A stretch of DNA of 9,415 nt from Thermoplasmata archaeon (GTDB lineage: Archaea > Thermoplasmatota > Thermoplasmata > UBA184). The stretch is taken from contig DAHVAA010000046.1 of the NCBI GenBank assembly GCA_027314845.1, forward strand, positions 1 to 9,415. Direction: 5' to 3'. Positions 5,302-9,415 of the stretch are shown here, piece by piece. The translations under genes were made by a program, and so were the position numbers. How positions within the stretch are numbered: the first letter of the stretch is position 1; each line of letters starts with the position of its first letter. The notes under the pieces were generated by a model that saw nothing but the letters and a program-made list of their open reading frames with translations, had not been told where the DNA came from and searched no databases.

Positions 5302-6900
5302 TCAGAACGGGAGCTCGCGGAAGAGCCGGTCGAACCCGGTCCGAGCGACGTGGAGGGCCGCCGCACCCGCTCCGAGCGCCAGCGCGGCCGCGGTGAGGGC
5401 TCCCGCCGTGGCGGTCGCTCCTCCCGCCAGGATCGCGGCGGCCCCGGGGTAGACGACCCCGAACAGGAGCAGCATACCGGTCCCGAGCGCGACGAGCATC
5501 GCTCCGGGACGCAGGTACTGGGGCCGCGGCCGCTCCTGAAAGTCGGAATAACGAGCCGCGAAGGCGAGACCCCACCCTGCCAGCAGGACCGTTCCAGCAA
5601 GGACCAGGGCGACGAGGGCGAGCAGGTCGAGCAGGGGGAACCCAACGAACGTCCCGACCAGGATCGAGAGGGCGACCGCCCCGATCGTCGCCGGGACCAG
5701 GACGGACGCGGCCTTCGCACGTAGGACCGACCGCGCGGAGATCGGAAACGCGTAGAGCGCTTGGAGCGACCGGCGTTCCTGCCCGATGGCTGTCGTCGCC
5801 AACAAGAGAGAAAAGAACCCGCCGACCCAACCCGCCCAGAGTATCGAGCCGAGGACCCCGAAGGCCGGGCCTTCGACGAACACGAGCACGACCAGGACGA
5901 AGGGGACGACAAGCATCGGGAGGAGCTCGCGACGACGGACGAGGCCGCGCAGGTCCTTCGACGCGATCGCCGCCTCGGCCGGAGAGAGGCCGAGACCCCG
6001 GAGCAGGGGGTGGCCCCGGTCCGAGAGCGGGACGGAGATCCGGGGCTCGAGCGGCATCGGGACCCAGAACCGGGCTCGCAGCTCCGCCGCCAGATAGAGG
6101 AGCAACCCCACGAAGCCGGCCTGGCCGACCGCGTAGAGGAGCCCCAGGCCGACCGACCCGCTTCCCCAGAGAACGAGCGCCCGGCTCGACCAGAAGACCG
6201 GGATCGCGGCGGACAGGATCGGGTTTGCCGAGAATCCTTCCACCACGGGAAGGAGAACGAGCGGGTTGAAGGCGAGGTCCATGATGAGGATCAGGACACC
6301 GAGGAGGACCGCCCGCAAGACGAGGGCGAGCTGGCCTCGGTGGCTCGGCGCCGGCGCGCCGGCCCGCTGGACGAGGGCTCGGACCATCTCGACCAGCACG
6401 CCTCCCTCGAAAAGGCCGACCCCCGAGAGGAGGAAGGTGAGGACGAACGTGCCGAGCGCGTGTCCCATCACCGCGATCGGAAGTAACGCCCCCAAGAGGA
6501 GCGCGACCGCGGGCGAATAGCTGTAGGCGATCGCGCTCGCCGAGGCCGCCACATACTCGCTCGGCGTGATCGGGAGCCAGTTCGCCGCGTCGCTCCCCGA
6601 GAACCGGGAGGTTGTGGTGAGCTCGAAGAGCACCCCCACGACCAGGACCGCGCCGACCGCGACCAGCGGAAGGAATGGGGCCACCAGCGTCGTCGCCTGC
6701 GCGAGGGTCTTTGAGGATAGCCCCAGCGTGGGGACGACGAGCGCGACCGCGCCCGCAGCCAGGACGAACAGTCCCAAGTCGACGGCAGCGAGGACGCCGA
6801 CCCGACCGGTCCAGCTCTTCGGGTCGGAGGAGCTCCGCCCGGAACGGAGCTGCGAGGTAACGAGGGCCTCGGCGAGCCGCCGGACCCGATGGAGGTTCAT
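5302..6900 (-). CDS. ABC-2 type exporter permease
   Basis: A 532-residue polytopic membrane protein with about 12 hydrophobic helices, in two halves. The first runs from about residue 35 to 275; a soluble stretch lies around 276-325; the second runs from about 328 to 518. The segment at about 372-396 (AIGQERRSLQALYAFPISAR) resembles the conserved cytoplasmic coupling region of ABC-2 permeases, in which a Gln/Glu-rich stretch precedes a 'PIS' motif. The charged C-terminus (FDRLFRELPF) should be cytoplasmic. The ATG at 6900 lies 10 nt after the stop of the ATPase gene, with a weak AGGT ahead; longer in-frame starts lie inside the ATPase gene and are rejected. With the ATPase it forms a complete export system, probably as a 12-helix unit carrying both membrane halves in one chain. 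The substrate cannot be told from sequence. Confidence 0.85.
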   Translation of the reverse strand: MNLHRVRRLAEALVTSQLRSGRSSSDPKSWTGRVGVLAAVDLGLFVLAAGAVALVVPTLGLSSKTLAQATTLVAPFLPLVAVGAVLVVGVLFELTTTSRFSGSDAANWLPITPSEYVAASASAIAYSYSPAVALLLGALLPIAVMGHALGTFVLTFLLSGVGLFEGGVLVEMVRALVQRAGAPAPSHRGQLALVLRAVLLGVLILIMDLAFNPLVLLPVVEGFSANPILSAAIPVFWSSRALVLWGSGSVGLGLLYAVGQAGFVGLLLYLAAELRARFWVPMPLEPRISVPLSDRGHPLLRGLGLSPAEAAIASKDLRGLVRRRELLPMLVVPFVLVVLVFVEGPAFGVLGSILWAGWVGGFFSLLLATTAIGQERRSLQALYAFPISARSVLRAKAASVLVPATIGAVALSILVGTFVGFPLLDLLALVALVLAGTVLLAGWGLAFAARYSDFQERPRPQYLRPGAMLVALGTGMLLLFGVVYPGAAAILAGGATATAGALTAAALALGAGAAALHVARTGFDRLFRELPF

Positions 6901-6910
6901 CGCCCGACCT

Positions 6911-7735
6911 CTATCGGGCAAGGGCTGCGACGACGTCGCGGAGGTCGCCGGTGCCCGTGAGCGCGAGGAAGACCTCCTCGAGCCCGGAGCCGGGAAGTCC
7001 GGCACGCTCCCGCAGGTTCGATACCGTCCCCGACGCGGTGACCGCCCCGTGATCGAGGATGACGACCTGGTCGCAGATCGCCTCGGCGATCTCGAGAACG
7101 TGCGTGCTGAACAGGACCCCAACCCCTTCCGCCGCCGCCAAATTGCGCACGAGGTCCTTGGTCACGCGGGCCGAGCGTGGGTCGAGCCCGTTCAGCGGCT
7201 CGTCGAGCACGAGAAATCTCGGTCGGTGCATCAGCCCCGCGATCAACGCGACCTTCTGGCGCATCCCCTGCGAGTAACTGCTGATCAGTTGGTCCTCGTG
7301 CCCGGCGAGCTCGAGACCGGTGAGGAACTGTCCGATCCGCTCCCGCCGGACCTTCCGGTCGAGGCCGTACATGTCGGCCACGAAGTCGAGGTACTCCGCC
7401 CCCGTGAGGAACTCGTAGAGCGCGGGCGACTCGGGGACGTAGCCGAGACGACGCTTGGCGGCGATCGGGTCGGAACGCACCTCTTCCCCGAACAGTCGGA
7501 TCGAACCCGAGTCGGGCCGCATCAGGCCGAGGATCGAGCGCATCGTCGTGGACTTGCCGGCGCCGTTCGGGCCGAGCAGCCCCACGACGGCGCCGTAGGG
7601 GACCGAGAAGCGAACATCGCGGAGGGCCTTCACGGGCCCGAACGACTTGGAGACCCCTTCCACTTCGAGCGCGATCGGGGTGCCAGCGACCGGGCCGGTT
7701 CCCGAGGAGCGCGGAGCGGCCGCGAGCGTGGTCAT
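6911..7735 (-). CDS. ABC-2 type transporter ATP-binding protein
   Basis: A 274-residue ATPase (CcmA/DrrA-like class) that powers the neighbouring permease. Motifs in order: Walker A GPNGAGKS (55-62), Q-loop region GYVPESPALYEFLTG (98-112) with Glu102 where many ABC proteins have Gln, signature SYSQGMRQK (153-161), Walker B FLVLDEP (174-180), D-loop NGLDP and the H-loop His212 in FSTHVLE. A C-terminal extension of about 50 residues after residue 225 is normal for this class. The N-terminal 20 residues are low-complexity (Ala/Ser/Gly/Pro) ahead of the first strand (IALEVEGVSKSFG). A downstream start is possible, but the ATG at 7735 has an A/T box about 31 bp upstream. It is first in a two-gene operon with the permease and divergent from the MocA-CoxI fusion gene. 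Confidence 0.95.
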   Translation of the reverse strand: MTTLAAAPRSSGTGPVAGTPIALEVEGVSKSFGPVKALRDVRFSVPYGAVVGLLGPNGAGKSTTMRSILGLMRPDSGSIRLFGEEVRSDPIAAKRRLGYVPESPALYEFLTGAEYLDFVADMYGLDRKVRRERIGQFLTGLELAGHEDQLISSYSQGMRQKVALIAGLMHRPRFLVLDEPLNGLDPRSARVTKDLVRNLAAAEGVGVLFSTHVLEIAEAICDQVVILDHGAVTASGTVSNLRERAGLPGSGLEEVFLALTGTGDLRDVVAALAR

Positions 7736-7762
7736 CGGCGGTATCGAAGCGGCTCGCCGCTC

Positions 7763-7770
7763 TTTAGCGT
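7763..7770 (-). promoter_or_regulatory. TATA-like box of the ABC exporter operon
   Basis: On the minus strand the sequence reads CGCTAAAG, centred about 31 bp before the ATG at 7735, which fits a leaderless or short-leader transcript. It is one of three TTTA-containing islands in this 136-bp divergent intergenic region. Confidence 0.4.
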
Positions 7771-7805
7771 ATGTCGTGCCCGAACGCTTTAGCTCCGAAC
7801 CGCCG

Positions 7806-7812
7806 CTTTAAT
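7806..7812 (+). promoter_or_regulatory. TATA-like box (CTTTAAT) of the MocA-CoxI fusion gene
   Basis: The box is about 63 bp before the ATG at 7872 and would give a leader of roughly 35-40 nt. A G-rich run (GGGGGG at 7858-7863) lies 8 nt before the ATG and may act as a weak ribosome-binding site. A further TTTA island at 7788-7791 could be an alternative box for either direction. Confidence 0.4.
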
Positions 7813-7871
7813 GGGCGGCACCTGTACCCGTTCGGGGAACCGGAAGCGGAGGGTCCCGGGGGGCGGCGAAG

Positions 7872-9415
7872 ATGATCGCGGCTGTCGTGCTCGCCGCCGG
7901 AACTTCCTCCCGAATGAGGGGACCGAAGCCGCTGGCCCTCGTCGGGGGGCGGCCGATGCTCGCTCGGACGCTGGAAGCGATCCGCGGCGCCTCGATCGAC
8001 GAAACGATCGTGGTGCTGGGGTCCGAGGCGGCGCGGGTCCGGGAGGCGGTCGACCTCGCCGGGACCACGGTGGTGGAAAATGCGGACTTCCATCGAGGGA
8101 TGAGCAGCTCGCTGCGCGCCGGTGTCGCGTCCCTCTCCCCCGGCTCGGAGGCGTTCTTCGTCGTCTTGGGCGATGCGCCGTTCGTCCAGCCCTCAACGTA
8201 CGGAGCGCTACTCGCCGCGCGGACCCGCGCGTCGGCCCGTATCGTTCTGCCCGTCTTTGGAGGGATGCGGGGCAATCCGGTCCTGATCGACCGCTCGCTC
8301 TCGGGCGAGGTGGACCGGATCTCGGGTGACCAGGGGTGTCGGGCCCTCCGTCTCCACCACCCGGGAGAGACGGTGGAGGTTCCCGTCGACGACCCCGGGG
8401 TGGTGATCGACCTCGACACCCCGGACGAGCTCGAGGCCGCGAACGAACTTCTCCGCGTCGGAGGGCCGCTCACCCGCCTGGTCCGCTCGGGGAGCGGAAG
8501 CGGCGAGGAAATCGACCGGGACCGTGCTCTTCCACGTCTGCGGAGCCGAGGTCCGAGCGACCTGTTCCTGCTCGCGTCGGAGCTCGAGCGGCGTCGCGAA
8601 CCGTTCTGCCTTGCGATCGTGACCCGGGTCGAAGCGCCGACCTCGGGAAAGCCGGGGTTCAAGGCGATCGTCCGGTCGGACGGGTCGATCCTCGGGTGGG
8701 TCGGGGGAAGCTGTTCCCGGCACGCGTTGCTCTCCGAGAGCCGTGCGGCGCTTGCCGACGGACGTCCACGACTGCTCCGGCTCCGCCCGGGGGCAGAAGC
8801 GGGCCCTCCGGCGATGCCGGGAGTCGTGGACCGGATCATGGAATGCCAAAGTGGAGGGGCGATGGACATCTATCTGGAACCGCACGGAACTCGACCGCAG
8901 CTCGTGGTCGTGGGAGATTCGCCGCTGGCCGAAACGCTCGTCGCCCTCGGCCGGATGGAGGGCCTGCGGGTGATCGCCGCCGGGCTCGACCTCGACCCGG
9001 GCCGTTTCCCCGACGCCGATGAGGTCGTGTCCGACCTCGTCGAGCTCCCCGCTCGGATCGACCGCAGCACCTTCGCCGTGGTCGCCACGATGGCGAGCTA
9101 CGATGCGCGGGCCGTCGAGCTGCTCTCCCGGTCGGAAGCGCCGTACGTGGCGCTGGTAGCGAGCCGTCGGCGGGCGGGTCTCCTCTTCGAGGACCTCCGA
9201 ACGCAGGGGGTGCCCGCCGAGCTCCTCGAGCGAGTGCGCAATCCGGCGGGCCTCGACATCGGTGCGAAGACCCCCGAAGAGATCGCGTTTAGCATCATGG
9301 CCGAGATCGTCCAGGTGCGGCGACGGTCCAGTGAGGCCACCCCGAACGAGTCCTCCGTCGGTCCGGCCGCGGAGTCGAGCGGTGTGGCGATCGACCCGGT
9401 CTGCGAGATGGAGGT
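7872..9415 (+). CDS. MocA-CoxI(XdhC)-YHS fusion protein, Mo-cofactor maturation (3' end outside window)
   Basis: One frame stays open from ATG 7872 to the right edge: 514 complete codons with no stop. Residues 1-190 are a complete MocA-type cytidylyltransferase, which adds CMP to molybdopterin-Mo: AAGTSSRM nucleotide loop (8-15), LGDAPF (99-104), GGMRGNPVLID (130-140), GDQGCRAL (152-159) and VIDLDTPDEL (178-187). After a linker, residues about 240-300 form the XdhC/CoxI N-terminal domain (AIVTRVEAPTSGKPGF, GSILGWVGGSC). MECQSGGAMDIYLEP (323-337) leads to the Rossmann-like C-terminal domain (342-480), closing with GLDIGAKTPEEIAFSIMAEI. A Ser/Pro-rich linker leads to DPVCEMEV at the edge, the start of a YHS domain. 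XdhC/CoxI proteins help insert the sulfurated cofactor into xanthine or CO dehydrogenase-type enzymes. The start has an in-family N-terminus. Domain calls are secure; the target enzyme is not visible. Confidence 0.9.
   Translation, partial: MIAAVVLAAGTSSRMRGPKPLALVGGRPMLARTLEAIRGASIDETIVVLGSEAARVREAVDLAGTTVVENADFHRGMSSSLRAGVASLSPGSEAFFVVLGDAPFVQPSTYGALLAARTRASARIVLPVFGGMRGNPVLIDRSLSGEVDRISGDQGCRALRLHHPGETVEVPVDDPGVVIDLDTPDELEAANELLRVGGPLTRLVRSGSGSGEEIDRDRALPRLRSRGPSDLFLLASELERRREPFCLAIVTRVEAPTSGKPGFKAIVRSDGSILGWVGGSCSRHALLSESRAALADGRPRLLRLRPGAEAGPPAMPGVVDRIMECQSGGAMDIYLEPHGTRPQLVVVGDSPLAETLVALGRMEGLRVIAAGLDLDPGRFPDADEVVSDLVELPARIDRSTFAVVATMASYDARAVELLSRSEAPYVALVASRRRAGLLFEDLRTQGVPAELLERVRNPAGLDIGAKTPEEIAFSIMAEIVQVRRRSSEATPNESSVGPAAESSGVAIDPVCEME

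Noticed and set aside
6901..7122. Longer permease start inside the ATPase gene
   Set aside because: It would overlap most of the ATPase C-terminus in another frame and read as Arg/Ser-rich shadow sequence. The ATG at 6900 directly follows the ATPase stop.
6566..7792. Long open frame on the plus strand opposite the ABC genes (408 codons)
   Set aside because: Shadow of the ATPase and permease genes; it crosses both genes and their spacer and has no recognisable domain.
1..9415. Search for CRISPR repeats, IS ends, tRNA or rRNA genes and defence genes
   Set aside because: I found no direct-repeat array, transposase, inverted terminal repeats or structured RNA genes by reading both strands. Nothing supports a defence or mobile system here.

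Overview
This window reads as GC-rich, gene-dense archaeal DNA. The archaeal signs are short A/T islands of TATA-box type placed about 30 bp upstream of several start codons (leaderless or nearly leaderless genes), few Shine-Dalgarno sequences, a compact archaeal/bacterial-type RNase HI, and membrane and cytosolic zinc-ribbon proteins of the kind common in Archaea. A GC-rich lineage of Thermoplasmatota is my best guess. That is an inference; no rRNA or tRNA gene is present to test it. I see no IS element, CRISPR array, integrase or phage gene.

Layout. (1) Positions 1-772, plus strand: the 3' end of a probably extracytoplasmic protein, overlapping by 4 bp a four-helix membrane protein. (2) 786-1256, minus: a cyclophilin with its active site intact. 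It is divergent from (3) 1373-2453, plus: a membrane-anchored double zinc-ribbon protein coupled to RNase HI. One TATA-like box lies exactly midway between the two divergent start codons. (4) 2450-2808, minus: two very small genes (48 and 71 codons) overlapping by GTGA and preceded by a good TATA box; neither is recognised. (5) 3000-4736, plus: a full-length M2-family peptidyl-dipeptidase (angiotensin-converting-enzyme type) without a visible signal peptide. (6) 4813-5289, plus: a small GRAM/PH-like domain with a C-terminal zinc ribbon. (7) 5302-7735, minus: an ABC-2 type exporter, ATPase then permease. (8) 7872 to the end, plus: a long open gene that runs off the window and encodes MocA (molybdopterin cytidylyltransferase), a CoxI/XdhC-type maturation factor and the start of a YHS domain in one chain.

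How they work together. Most units are independent housekeeping or accessory functions. Clear partnerships are the ABC ATPase with its permease, the zinc-ribbon gene with rnhA (the stop codon of the first overlaps the ribosome-binding site of the second), and the two small genes. The MocA-CoxI-YHS fusion implies that this organism makes a molybdenum hydroxylase of the xanthine/CO dehydrogenase family, whose structural genes may lie just downstream. The most unusual items are the archaeal ACE homologue with both chloride sites conserved, the three-part Mo-cofactor maturation protein, and the unrecognised small-gene operon. I do not see a coherent new multi-gene system such as a defence island.
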